Assembly (NCBI GenBank): GCA_025936615.1
Contig: JAICSZ010000019.1
Span: 1 to 12,536, forward strand
DNA length: 12,536 bases
Direction: 5' to 3'
Source: Pedococcus sp.
GTDB lineage: Bacteria; Actinomycetota; Actinomycetes; Actinomycetales; Dermatophilaceae
Of this stretch, positions 4,768-12,349 are shown in pieces. Numbering within the stretch: position 1 is the first letter of the stretch; every line of letters starts with the position of its first letter. Below the pieces are notes generated by a model that was not told the DNA's origin, ran no database searches, and saw nothing but the letters and a program-made list of their open reading frames with translations. The translations under genes and the position numbers were made by a program.

Positions 4768-6099
4768 ATGTCACCCGTGTTCGCCCCCGCTGCAGCTCCG
4801 ACAGCCGCGACACATGTGCCCCTCGCGGTGGTCCACAAGGCCAAGCCAGCCCCGTGGGGCTGGGTCGCCTACACCGTGCGCGCGGGCGACACGCTCAGCG
4901 CCATCGCCACCCGCACGGCCACCACTCCTGCCGTTCTTGCGGCCCACAACCACCTGCGCGGTGGCGGCAACCACCTGTCCGTCGGCCAGCGGCTCTCGGT
5001 CCCACGCACCGCCGCCCAGCACCGCGCCGACGTCGCCCGCGCCAAGGCGGCCGCAGCGGCCCGCGCCGCGGCGATCCGGCGGGCCACCTACACGGTGCGC
5101 GGCGGCGACACGCTCAGCGCCATCGCCGCCAAGCGCGGCGTCACCCTGGCGGCACTCCTCAAGACCAACCGGCTGAGCACGCGCTCGGTCATCCACCCCG
5201 GGCAGAAGCTGCGCATCCCCGGCACCGCCGCGCGGGTCGGGGCCAGCCGCCCGGCAGCGACGCCCAAGGCCAGGGTGAGCACCACGAGCTACCGGGTCCG
5301 CAACGGCGACACCCTCAGCGCCATCGCCGCCCGAACGAAGACCCCGCTGCCCACGCTCTACTCGATGAACCGGCTCGGCCCGCGCAGCGTGATCCACCCC
5401 GGCCAGCGGCTCAAGGTGCGCGGCACCGCCCCGGCGAAGGCAGCCGCCCCCCGCACCGCGGCCTACACGGTCCGGGCCGGCGAGTCGCTCAGCGAGATCG
5501 CCGCGCGCACGGGCAGCACGGTGGCGGCCCTGGCCAAGGCCAACCACCTGCGCAACCCCAACCACCTCACCACGGGCCAGCGGCTGAGGGTCCCCGTCAA
5601 GGCGGCACCCAAGGCGACCAGCGCGAACACCTTCGCCGGTCGCACCTACCCCAGCTCCATCGTCAACGCCGCCAACCACAACCGCGCAGCCCTGGCCCGC
5701 ACCGCGGTTCCCACCCGCGCCCAGACGCGGGCCATGATAATCACCACGGCCCGGCGCCACGGTGTCGACCCGAAGCTCGCGCTGGCCGTGGGCTGGCAGG
5801 AGTCCGGCTGGAACCAGCGGCAGGTCTCCGTCGCCAACGCCATCGGGGTGATGCAGGTCATCCCCTCCTCCGGCGAATGGGCGGCCCAGATGGCCGGCCG
5901 GAAGCTCAACCTCCTGAGCACGCAGGACAACGTGACCGCCGGGGTCGTGATCCTGCGCTCCCTGACCCGTTCCGCCAAGAACCTCGACCAGGCCATCGCG
6001 GGCTACTACCAGGGGCTCTACTCGGTCCAGAAGAACGGCATGTACGCCGACACCAAGCAGTACGTCAGGGCCATCAAGGCTCACCGGAGCCGGATGTAG
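4768..6099 (+). CDS. LysM (x4) lytic transglycosylase
   Basis: 443 residues. Four LysM peptidoglycan-binding modules start near residues 35, 108, 175 and 232, each with (Y)TVRxGDTLSAIAxR...NxLxxxxxIxxGQxLxVP. They are joined by short Ala/Lys/Pro linkers. A C-terminal SLT/GH23-like domain spans about 312-443. It shows the catalytic Glu E345 in GWQESGWN, then AIGVMQVIPSSGEW and AIAGYYQG. It should bind glycan chains and cleave them, releasing anhydro-muropeptides. ATG 4768 has AAGGA 6 nt upstream. Oddly, no signal peptide or membrane helix is visible at the N-terminus, nor in the upstream in-frame extension. The gene lies 61 bp before the PASTA kinase gene, which has its own promoter-like signal. 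Signalling between hydrolase products and that kinase is an inference. Confidence 0.9.
   Translation: MSPVFAPAAAPTAATHVPLAVVHKAKPAPWGWVAYTVRAGDTLSAIATRTATTPAVLAAHNHLRGGGNHLSVGQRLSVPRTAAQHRADVARAKAAAAARAAAIRRATYTVRGGDTLSAIAAKRGVTLAALLKTNRLSTRSVIHPGQKLRIPGTAARVGASRPAATPKARVSTTSYRVRNGDTLSAIAARTKTPLPTLYSMNRLGPRSVIHPGQRLKVRGTAPAKAAAPRTAAYTVRAGESLSEIAARTGSTVAALAKANHLRNPNHLTTGQRLRVPVKAAPKATSANTFAGRTYPSSIVNAANHNRAALARTAVPTRAQTRAMIITTARRHGVDPKLALAVGWQESGWNQRQVSVANAIGVMQVIPSSGEWAAQMAGRKLNLLSTQDNVTAGVVILRSLTRSAKNLDQAIAGYYQGLYSVQKNGMYADTKQYVRAIKAHRSRM
4885..5328 (+). repeat. Near-identical LysM-coding nucleotide repeats
   Basis: A 24-nt stretch coding for GDTLSAIA is identical at 4885-4908 and 5104-5127. 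It recurs at 5305-5328 with one change. The third-position identity suggests module duplication or gene conversion among LysM1-3; LysM4 (GESLSEIA) has diverged more. Confidence 0.75.
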
Positions 6100-6148
6100 G
6101 CGAGCGCCGCCCCGGCCACGCCTGTCCGAGAACCCCTCGAACACCTCC

Positions 6149-6154
6149 TACACT
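6149..6154 (+). promoter_or_regulatory. -10 element of the leaderless kinase promoter
   Basis: TACACT ends 6 nt before GTG 6161. No clear -35 is seen. Confidence 0.45.
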
Positions 6155-6160
6155 TTGCGG

Positions 6161-8131
6161 GTGTCTTCCGGTGTGACCGAGTCCCTCCAGGGGCGTGTGC
6201 TCGACGGGCGCTATCGCGTCCAGTCGCACATCGCCGATGGTGGGATGGCCTCGGTCTACCTCGCCCTCGACACCCGCCTGGACCGCGACGTGGCGCTGAA
6301 GGTGCTGCGCCGCGACCTCGCCCAGGACGAGGCCTTCGCGAGCCGGTTCCGTCGCGAGGCGCGCTCGGCAGCTCGCCTGTCCCACCCCAACGTCGTGGCC
6401 GTCTTCGACCAGGGCGAGGACGAGGGACTGATGTTCCTGGCCATGGAGTACGTGCCCGGCCAGACGCTGCGCGACGTCATCCGGGCGGAGGGGCCGCTCA
6501 CTCCTCGGGCCGCCCTCGACGTCATCACCCCGGTGCTGCAGGCACTCGCCGCCGCGCACCGGGCGGGCATCATCCACCGGGACGTCAAGCCCGAGAACGT
6601 CATCCTGCGCGAGGACGACGGCACCGTGAAGGTCGCCGACTTCGGGCTCGCCCGGGCCGTCACCACGCAGACCAGCACCGCCTCGCAGACCGGGGTGCTC
6701 CTGGGCACCGTGGCCTACCTGTCCCCCGAGCAGGTGGAGCGGGGCATCGCCGACGCGCGCAGCGACGTCTACGCCGCCGGGCTGGTGCTGTTCGAGATGC
6801 TCACCGGCGCCAAGGCGTTCACCGGCGACACCCCGATCCACGTCGCCTACCAGCACGTCCACGGCTCGGTGCCCGTGCCGTCCTCCCGGGTCCGGACCGT
6901 GCCCACCGAGCTCGACGCGCTGGTCGCGCTCGCGACCGCTCGCGACCCCGACCAGCGCCCAGCCGACGCCGGGGAGCTGCTCGTCCAGGTGCGCCGATCA
7001 CGGGCCATGCTCACCCCGGGCGAGCTCGACCGTCGCCCGGAGGGCGAGCAGGAGACCGCGGCCCGCAGTGCGAGCACCGTTGCCGTCGAGCCCACGAGCG
7101 CACTGCCGCAGGAGCCACGGCGCCGGGTCCCACCGGTGGCGCTCCCCGTCGACCACACACCGACCGAGCCCCCCGACAGGGCGCTCGAGGGTCGTGTGCT
7201 GCCGCCGGTCCCGGTCAACCGTCGACAGTCCGACGGCGGCGGGCGCGGGCCGTGGCGCTGGTTGTGGGCCGTCCTCGCGGTGGCGGTCATCGCCGGCGCC
7301 GCCGCATGGTGGTTCCTCTCCGGCCCCGGCTCACCCACCGTCGTGCCCAGCGGCCTCCAGGGGAAGACCTTCGCGCAGGCCCAGTCGGCCCTGCACACCG
7401 CCCACCTCGACGCGCAGGAGGTGGACTCCTTCAGCGAGACGGTCGCCAAGGGCAGGGTCATCTCGACCGACCCCGTCGCCGGTGCCCAGGTGCGTCGCGG
7501 CACCGACGTCGACGTCAACATCTCCAAGGGACCCGAGCGCTACGCCGTACCCGACGTGCTCAAGAAGTCCGCTGCCGAGGCGCGCGACCAGATCGCGGCC
7601 AACAAGCTCGCCGTCGGCACCACCAAGGAGGCCTACGACGAGTCGGTCGACGCCGGCCTGGTCGTCAGCACCGACCCCAAGGCCGGCACCGAGCTCAAGC
7701 GTGGCGACAAGGTCAACCTCGTGGTCAGCAAGGGCAGGCAGCCGATCAAGGTCCCGGACTACACCAACAAGCCGGCCGACGACGCGGTCAAGGGCCTCGG
7801 CGAGCTCGGCCTGAAGGTCGACGCGACCGAGCAGCAGAACAACGACACGGTCCCCAAGGGCAACGTGATCAGCCAGTCACCTCCTGGCGGCACCACGCTG
7901 TTCAAGGGCGACGAGGTCAAGCTCGTGGTCTCCAAGGGACCGGTGATGGTCAAGATCCCCGACGTCACGGGCAAGCAGGCAGATGAGGCCAGGCAGATCC
8001 TCGAGGGCGCGGGCTTCACGGTGGAGGAGAAGCGGGTCCTGGGCGGCGTCTTCGGCACCGTGCACCACACCGAGCCCGGGGCAAACACGGAGGCCCCGAA
8101 GGGGTCGACCGTGACCATGGTCATCGTCTAG
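6161..8131 (+). CDS. pknL: PknL-type transmembrane Ser/Thr protein kinase with four PASTA domains
   Basis: 656 residues. Cytoplasmic Hanks-type kinase domain (about 18-285): Gly-rich loop IADGGMASVY (24-33), K47 in VALKVL, HRDVKPEN with catalytic D141, DFG with D160, a Thr/Ser-rich activation loop TTQTSTASQTG, then GTVAYLSPEQ. A Pro/Arg-rich juxtamembrane linker leads to one transmembrane helix (about 365-386). Four extracellular PASTA repeats follow to the C-terminus, which in this family bind muropeptides or lipid II. GTG 6161 is chosen for the -10 hexamer 6 nt upstream; TTG 6155 is also in frame. Synteny with metF, idsA2, Rv2175c and aroG points to PknL rather than PknB. M. tuberculosis PknL lacks PASTA repeats, so this is the fuller sensor form. 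The likely substrate is the nearby Rv2175c-like protein. Confidence 0.92.
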   Translation: MSSGVTESLQGRVLDGRYRVQSHIADGGMASVYLALDTRLDRDVALKVLRRDLAQDEAFASRFRREARSAARLSHPNVVAVFDQGEDEGLMFLAMEYVPGQTLRDVIRAEGPLTPRAALDVITPVLQALAAAHRAGIIHRDVKPENVILREDDGTVKVADFGLARAVTTQTSTASQTGVLLGTVAYLSPEQVERGIADARSDVYAAGLVLFEMLTGAKAFTGDTPIHVAYQHVHGSVPVPSSRVRTVPTELDALVALATARDPDQRPADAGELLVQVRRSRAMLTPGELDRRPEGEQETAARSASTVAVEPTSALPQEPRRRVPPVALPVDHTPTEPPDRALEGRVLPPVPVNRRQSDGGGRGPWRWLWAVLAVAVIAGAAAWWFLSGPGSPTVVPSGLQGKTFAQAQSALHTAHLDAQEVDSFSETVAKGRVISTDPVAGAQVRRGTDVDVNISKGPERYAVPDVLKKSAAEARDQIAANKLAVGTTKEAYDESVDAGLVVSTDPKAGTELKRGDKVNLVVSKGRQPIKVPDYTNKPADDAVKGLGELGLKVDATEQQNNDTVPKGNVISQSPPGGTTLFKGDEVKLVVSKGPVMVKIPDVTGKQADEARQILEGAGFTVEEKRVLGGVFGTVHHTEPGANTEAPKGSTVTMVIV

Positions 8132-9034
8132 GTGGGCGTCCGCTCCCTCCCTGCGGCTCGGCTGGCCACGCTGCTGCTCGTCTCGGTCACGGCGGTCTGG
8201 GGCTCGACGTTCTTCCTCATCCGGGACCTGGTCGCGCACGTCCCGTCGGCGGACTTCCTCACCGTGCGGTTCGCGATCGCGGCGGTCGTCATGGCGGCGG
8301 TGTTCCACCGCCAGACCCGTGCGCTGAGCCGCCGCGAGGTCCTCGTCGGGGTCGGGCTCGGGGTGCTCTACGGCGGCGCCCAGCTGCTCCAGACGGTGGG
8401 CCTGGAGCACACCGACGCCTCGGTGTCGGGCTTCGTGACGGGGACCTACGTCGTGCTCACGCCGGTCCTGGGCGCGCTGCTGCTGCGGGACCGGGTGCCG
8501 GGCACGACCTGGGTCGCGGTCGCCCTGGCCACGGCCGGGCTTGCCGTCCTCTCGCTCCGAGGCTTCTCGGTCGGCTTCGGCGAGGCCCTCACCCTTGCCG
8601 CCGCGGCGCTCTACGCGCTGCACATCCTCGGGCTGGGGCGCTACTCCACGTCTGCCTCTGCCACCGGCCTGGCGACCGTGCAGGCCTTCGTGATCGCCCT
8701 GGTCGCGCTGGTCGGCGCGGTGCCGGGGGGCATCACCCTCCCGCAGAGCGGTGGCCAGTGGACCTCGCTGCTCTACATGGCGCTGGTGGCCGGGGCGGTC
8801 GCGCTGTGGGCGCAGACGTGGGCGCAGTCGCACCTGCCCGCCACCCGCGCCGCGATCGTCATGACGATGGAGCCGGTGTTCGCCGCGTTCTTCGCGGTGC
8901 TGCTGGGCGGGGAGTCGCTCACCTCGCGGATGGTGCTCGGTGGCGGCCTCGTGCTCGCGGCGATGTACGTCGTGGAGCTGCTCGGCCGCCGCTCCCCGGG
9001 CTCCACGGAGCTGCTCCACCACGAAGTGGCCTGA
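8132..9034 (+). CDS. EamA/DMT superfamily transporter
   Basis: 300 residues, integral membrane. About ten hydrophobic helices form two EamA repeats. The first repeat opens with LLLVSVTAVWGSTFFLIRDLV and contains the LTVRFAIAAVVMAAV helix, GGAQLLQTVGLEHTDASVSGFVTGTYVVLTPVLGALLLRD. The second has SLLYMALVAGAVALWAQTWAQ and IVMTMEPVFAAFFAVLLGGE. The family exports small metabolites such as amino acids; RhtA exports threonine and homoserine, but the substrate here cannot be read. GTG 8132 follows the kinase TAG directly with no gap and no Shine-Dalgarno of its own, so translation is probably coupled and the gene shares the kinase transcript. Its stop lies only 9 bp from that of the convergent aldolase. 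Confidence 0.88.
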   Translation: MGVRSLPAARLATLLLVSVTAVWGSTFFLIRDLVAHVPSADFLTVRFAIAAVVMAAVFHRQTRALSRREVLVGVGLGVLYGGAQLLQTVGLEHTDASVSGFVTGTYVVLTPVLGALLLRDRVPGTTWVAVALATAGLAVLSLRGFSVGFGEALTLAAAALYALHILGLGRYSTSASATGLATVQAFVIALVALVGAVPGGITLPQSGGQWTSLLYMALVAGAVALWAQTWAQSHLPATRAAIVMTMEPVFAAFFAVLLGGESLTSRMVLGGGLVLAAMYVVELLGRRSPGSTELLHHEVA

Positions 9035-9043
9035 GCTCGCGCG

Positions 9044-10102
9044 TCAGGCGCCGTCGGGGCCCTTCTCCAGCAACGGCGCCAGCGCAGCGACGGCTCGGTC
9101 CGTGCCCGCGTCGTCGACGTCGAGGTGCCAGACCAGGCGCACCGCGGTGCCGCTGACGGGATACAGCCGTATGCCGCGTGCGGCCGCCTGCTCGACGAAC
9201 CCCGCGGGCGTCCAGCCGGCTCCCGCCACCTCGAGGACGACGATGTTCGTCTGCACGGTGGCGGGGTCGACCGAACCGGGCGCCGCCTCTGCGGCGGCCT
9301 CGGCGAACCGGCGGGCGCGCGCGTGGTCCTCCGCGAGCCGCTCCACGTGGTGCTCGAGCGCGTAGAGGCCGGCCGCCGCGAGGATGCCCACCTGGCGCAT
9401 GCCGCCGCCGAACCGCTTGCGCCAGATCCTGGCCGCGGCCATCTGGTCGCGCGACCCCACCAGGACCGAGCCGACCGGTGCGCCGAGCCCCTTGGACAGG
9501 CACACGCTCACTGTGTCGAACAGGCTGCCGTAGGCATCGAGCGCGACCCCGGTGGCGACGTGGGCGTTCCAGACCCGGGCGCCGTCGAGGTGCATGGCGA
9601 TGCCGTGGACCGAGGTGCCCTCGCGCAGCTTCTGGAGCTGGTCGAGCGGCTGGACCGTGCCCCCGCCGAAGTTGTGCGTGTTCTCCACCACCACGAGGCG
9701 GGTGTTCACCTGGTAGGCGCCGCCGTCCGGCACCATGAGGGACAGCGGCTGCGCCGCGTCGAGCAGCCCGTGGTCGGCCACCCACGAGCGGGCGGAGATG
9801 CCGGAAAGTGCTGCGGCAGCGCCCATCTCGGCCCGGAGCACGTGGGCCAGCGAGTCGGCCACCAGCTCCTCCCCCGGCTGGACGTGCAGCCGCAGGCCGA
9901 GCTGGTTGGCCATCGTGCCGCTGGGGGTGAACAGGCCGTCCTCGTGGCCCAGGAGCCCCGCGACCCGCTGCTCGAGCTCTCGAACCGTGGGGTCCTCGCC
10001 GAAGACGTCGTCGCCGACCGGTGCTGCGGCCATGGCCGCGCGCATCGCGTCGGTCGGTCGGGTGAGGGTGTCGGAGAGCAGGTCGACGAGGACTTCGGGC
10101 AT
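9044..10102 (-). CDS. Low-specificity L-threonine aldolase (PLP-dependent)
   Basis: 352 residues, the usual length. It cleaves L-threonine or L-allo-threonine to glycine and acetaldehyde using pyridoxal phosphate. Features in order: DLLSDTLTRPTDAMRAAM at the N-terminus, VGDDVFGEDPTVRELE, FTPSGTMANQL, the ENTHNFGGGTV segment, HLDGARVWNA with the cofactor-contacting Asp, and Schiff-base lysine K204 in VCLSKGLGAPVGS. RKRFGGGMRQVGILAAAGLYAL follows, as in beta-eliminating-lyase-type aldolases. ATG 10102-10100 is set by TAGGCT 6 nt upstream (leaderless). The gene lies only 30 bp after the DAHP synthase stop on the same strand, but with its own promoter. A convergent EamA transporter is its 3' neighbour. 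Confidence 0.93.
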   Translation of the reverse strand: MPEVLVDLLSDTLTRPTDAMRAAMAAAPVGDDVFGEDPTVRELEQRVAGLLGHEDGLFTPSGTMANQLGLRLHVQPGEELVADSLAHVLRAEMGAAAALSGISARSWVADHGLLDAAQPLSLMVPDGGAYQVNTRLVVVENTHNFGGGTVQPLDQLQKLREGTSVHGIAMHLDGARVWNAHVATGVALDAYGSLFDTVSVCLSKGLGAPVGSVLVGSRDQMAAARIWRKRFGGGMRQVGILAAAGLYALEHHVERLAEDHARARRFAEAAAEAAPGSVDPATVQTNIVVLEVAGAGWTPAGFVEQAAARGIRLYPVSGTAVRLVWHLDVDDAGTDRAVAALAPLLEKGPDGA

Positions 10103-10108
10103 GTCCGC

Positions 10109-10114
10109 AGCCTA
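10109..10114 (-). promoter_or_regulatory. -10 element of the leaderless aldolase promoter
   Basis: TAGGCT on the minus strand, 6 nt before ATG 10102, inside the 30-bp gap after the DAHP synthase gene. The same hexamer serves the polyprenyl synthase. Any -35 must lie within the DAHP synthase 3' end; none is obvious. Confidence 0.55.
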
Positions 10115-10132
10115 GGCTCCGCCCCCGGCGGC

Positions 10133-11479
10133 TCAGTCCCTGGCCAGCATCTCGGCGACGAGGAAGGCGAGCTCGAGGCTCTGCTGGTGGTTCAGCCGCG
10201 GGTCGCACACCGTCTCGTAGCGCTTGGTCAGGTCGGCGTCGAGGATCTTCTCCGCGCCGCCGATGCACTCGGTGACGTCGTTCCCGGTGAGCTCCACGTG
10301 GATGCCCCCGGGGACGGTGCCCAGGCCCTGGTGCACCTCGAAGAAGCCACGCACCTCCTCGACCACGTCCTCGAAGTCGCGGGTCTTGTAGCCGCTGGAG
10401 GACTCGAAGGTGTTGCCGTGCATGGGGTCGCAGATCCAGGTGACCTGGGCGCCGGAGGCGGTGACCTTCTCCACCAGGGATGGCAGGGCGTCGCGCACGG
10501 TCCGCGCCCCCATCCGCGTGATGAAGGTGAGCCGGCCGGGCTCGCGGTCGGGGTCGACCTTGTCGATGAGCCGCAGCACGTCGTCGAGCTGGGCCGAGGC
10601 CGACAGCTTGACCCCGATCGGGTTGAGCACCTTGGACACGAAGTCGACGTGCGCGCCGTCGATGTCACGGGTTCGCTCCCCGACCCAGATGAAGTGCCCG
10701 CTGGTGTCGTAGAGCTCACCGGTGCGGCTGTCCACCCGCGTCAGCGGCCGCTCGTAGTCGAGCAGCAGCGCCTCGTGGCTGGCGAAGAACTCGGTGGTGC
10801 GCATGGCGTCGAAGTCGGCGCCACACGCAGCCATGAACTTCATCGCCTTGTCGATGTCCTTGGCGAGGCGCTCGTAGCGGCTGTTGGCGGCGTTGGCGAC
10901 GAAGCCGCGGTTCCAGTCGTGGACGTGGCGCAGGTCGGCGAACCCGCCCTGGGTGAAGGCGCGCACGAGGTTCAAGGTGGCCGAGCTGGCGTGGTAGGCC
11001 TTGAGCAGCCGTTGCGGGTCCGGGGTCCGTGCGGCCTCGGTGAACCCGAAGTCGTTGACCATGTCGCCGCGGTAGGCCGGCAGGCGCACGCCCTCACGCG
11101 TCTCCAGTCCGCTGCTACGCGGCTTGGCGTACTGCCCGGCAATCCGGCCGACCTTGACCACCGGGACGGATGCGCCGTAGGTGAGCACGGCCGCCATCTG
11201 CAGGATCGTCTTGACCCGGTCCTTGATGTTGTCGGCGGTGGCGGCCGCGAAGGTCTCGGCGCAGTCGCCGCCCTGGAGCACGAACGCCTCTCCCCGGGCC
11301 GCGGCGGCCATCCGCGACTTGAGCACGTCGCACTCGCCGGCGAACACCAGCGGGGGGTAGGACCCGAGCTCGGCCACGGCGGTGGCCAGTGCAGCGGGAT
11401 CCGGCCACTCCGGCTGCTGCGCAGCTGGGAGCTCGGCACCAGCCGCGAGGCTGGCGAGTACGTCGTGCGTGGGGCTCAC
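10133..11479 (-). CDS. aroG: Class II 3-deoxy-7-phosphoheptulonate (DAHP) synthase
   Basis: 448 residues. It condenses phosphoenolpyruvate and erythrose-4-phosphate, the first step of the shikimate pathway. Class II signatures run the length: VFAGECDVLKSRM, FVLQGGDCAETF with metal ligand C73, KVGRIAGQYAKPRSS, LPAYRGDMVND, SATLNLVRAFTQGGFADL, TRMGARTVRDALP, WICDPMHGNT with the metal-binding His, HVELTGNDVTECIGG with the Glu ligand, and CDPRLNHQQSLELAF with the Asp. The M. tuberculosis AroG (462 residues) has an N-terminal extension for feedback control and for binding chorismate mutase; a similar but shorter N-terminus is present. GTG 11479-11477 is set by TATCCT 6 nt upstream. Rv2178c occupies the same relative place near pknL. 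Confidence 0.95.
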   Translation of the reverse strand: MSPTHDVLASLAAGAELPAAQQPEWPDPAALATAVAELGSYPPLVFAGECDVLKSRMAAAARGEAFVLQGGDCAETFAAATADNIKDRVKTILQMAAVLTYGASVPVVKVGRIAGQYAKPRSSGLETREGVRLPAYRGDMVNDFGFTEAARTPDPQRLLKAYHASSATLNLVRAFTQGGFADLRHVHDWNRGFVANAANSRYERLAKDIDKAMKFMAACGADFDAMRTTEFFASHEALLLDYERPLTRVDSRTGELYDTSGHFIWVGERTRDIDGAHVDFVSKVLNPIGVKLSASAQLDDVLRLIDKVDPDREPGRLTFITRMGARTVRDALPSLVEKVTASGAQVTWICDPMHGNTFESSSGYKTRDFEDVVEEVRGFFEVHQGLGTVPGGIHVELTGNDVTECIGGAEKILDADLTKRYETVCDPRLNHQQSLELAFLVAEMLARD

Positions 11480-11485
11480 CGCTCA

Positions 11486-11491
11486 AGGATA
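11486..11491 (-). promoter_or_regulatory. -10 element of the leaderless aroG promoter
   Basis: TATCCT on the minus strand ends 6 nt before GTG 11479. No Shine-Dalgarno is present. Confidence 0.5.
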
Positions 11492-11519
11492 GGCGCGCGG
11501 CCGCGTGCCCCACCGTCCG

Positions 11520-11534
11520 GCCCGCATGCCGGGC
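11520..11534. terminator. Small GC hairpin after the two-component operon
   Basis: GCCCG-CATGC-CGGGC, a 5-bp stem with a 5-nt loop, 8 nt past the miniprotein stop and upstream of aroG. No T-run follows on the minus strand, so terminator function is only possible. Confidence 0.3.
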
Positions 11535-11541
11535 AGGCTGC

Positions 11542-11664
11542 TCAGCGCAGGAGCAGGTTCAGGCCCACCGTGAGCAGGATGGACAGCAGGATCGAGGCCA
11601 GCACCATGGTCAGGCACCCGGCTGCACCGCCGAGGGGCCGGACATCGACGTTGCGGATCCGCAT
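11542..11664 (-). CDS. 40-residue single-pass membrane miniprotein
   Basis: Forty residues: a short basic head (MRIRNVDVRPLGG) followed by one hydrophobic helix from about residue 16 to 39 (CLTMVLASILLSILLTVGLN then LLLR). ATG 11664-11662 has a strong GGAGG 6 nt upstream (11675-11671), which lies inside the end of the response regulator gene. It starts 1 nt after that gene's TGA. The signal and spacing argue for a translated gene, not a chance ORF. I recall similar short basic-plus-helix proteins next to regulators in other actinobacteria, but no function. It may tether or modulate the histidine kinase, or be an independent membrane peptide; both are guesses. Confidence 0.7.
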   Translation of the reverse strand: MRIRNVDVRPLGGAAGCLTMVLASILLSILLTVGLNLLLR

Positions 11665-11665
11665 C

Positions 11666-12349
11666 TCATGCCTCCAGCGCGTCCAGCCCCTTGGCGATGG
11701 CGAACCTGGCCAGCTCGACCCGGTTGTGGAGCTGGAGCTTGCCGAGGGTGTTCTGGACGTGGTTCTGCACGGTGCGGTGGGAGATGAACAGCTGGGCCGC
11801 GATCTCCTTGGACGACATACCGGTTGCGACCAGCCGCAGCACCTCGGTCTCGCGCTCGGTGAGCTCTGGGATGGGGCGCGCCGGGTCAGTCTGCTCCTGG
11901 GTCGCCATCTTGCGGAACTCGCCGAGCACCAGTCCGGCCAGCCCGGGCGTGAAGACCGCCTCACCCCGGGCCGTGGCGTGCACTGCCTCGACGATCTCCT
12001 CGCGCGAGGCGGACTTGACGAGGTACCCGGTCGCCCCGGCCTTCACGGCCTCGAGGACGTCGCCCTGCTCCCCGCTGGCGGAGAGCACCAGGACCCGGGT
12101 CGCCAGCGACCCCAGTGCCTCGCACACCTCGTGGCCACGCATCCCGGGCAGGTTCAGGTCGAGGACGAGCACGTCGGGGCGGGTCGCCTTGGTGCGGTTG
12201 ACCGCCGACGGCCCGTCGTCCGCGGTCGCGACGACCGTCAGCCCCGCGTCCGACAGGTCGCGGGCCACGGCGTGGCGCCACAGTGGATGGTCGTCGGCCA
12301 CCACGACCGTGGTGGCCCGCTCCGGGGCAGCCGCCTGCTGATCGCTCAT
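11666..12349 (-). CDS. NarL/LuxR-family response regulator (MacR-like)
   Basis: 227 residues. Receiver domain (about 13-130): acidic pair D19/D20 in VVVADDHPLWR, phospho-acceptor D64 in VLVLDLNLPGMRG, the switch Ser in LVLSAS, and conserved Lys in GYLVKSAS. C-terminal LuxR helix-turn-helix (about 158-222): LTERETEVLRLVATGMSSKEIAAQLFISHRTVQNHVQNTLGKL. It is a DNA-binding transcription regulator activated by the kinase encoded just upstream. ATG 12349-12347 overlaps the kinase stop by 4 bp (ATGA) and has AAGGGAG 4 nt upstream. Proximity to a class II DAHP synthase gene matches MacRS (SCO2120/2121) of Streptomyces, where it affects morphogenesis. Orthology is inferred from context. Confidence 0.92.
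   Translation of the reverse strand: MSDQQAAAPERATTVVVADDHPLWRHAVARDLSDAGLTVVATADDGPSAVNRTKATRPDVLVLDLNLPGMRGHEVCEALGSLATRVLVLSASGEQGDVLEAVKAGATGYLVKSASREEIVEAVHATARGEAVFTPGLAGLVLGEFRKMATQEQTDPARPIPELTERETEVLRLVATGMSSKEIAAQLFISHRTVQNHVQNTLGKLQLHNRVELARFAIAKGLDALEA

Noticed and set aside
7325..8128. Repetitive plus-strand region at the kinase 3' end
   Set aside because: Explained by the four PASTA protein repeats; no array or mobile repeat at DNA level.
8919..10268. Minus-strand frame of 449 codons over the aldolase
   Set aside because: It is Arg/Gly/Pro-rich and overlaps a well-supported PLP enzyme in another frame on the same strand.
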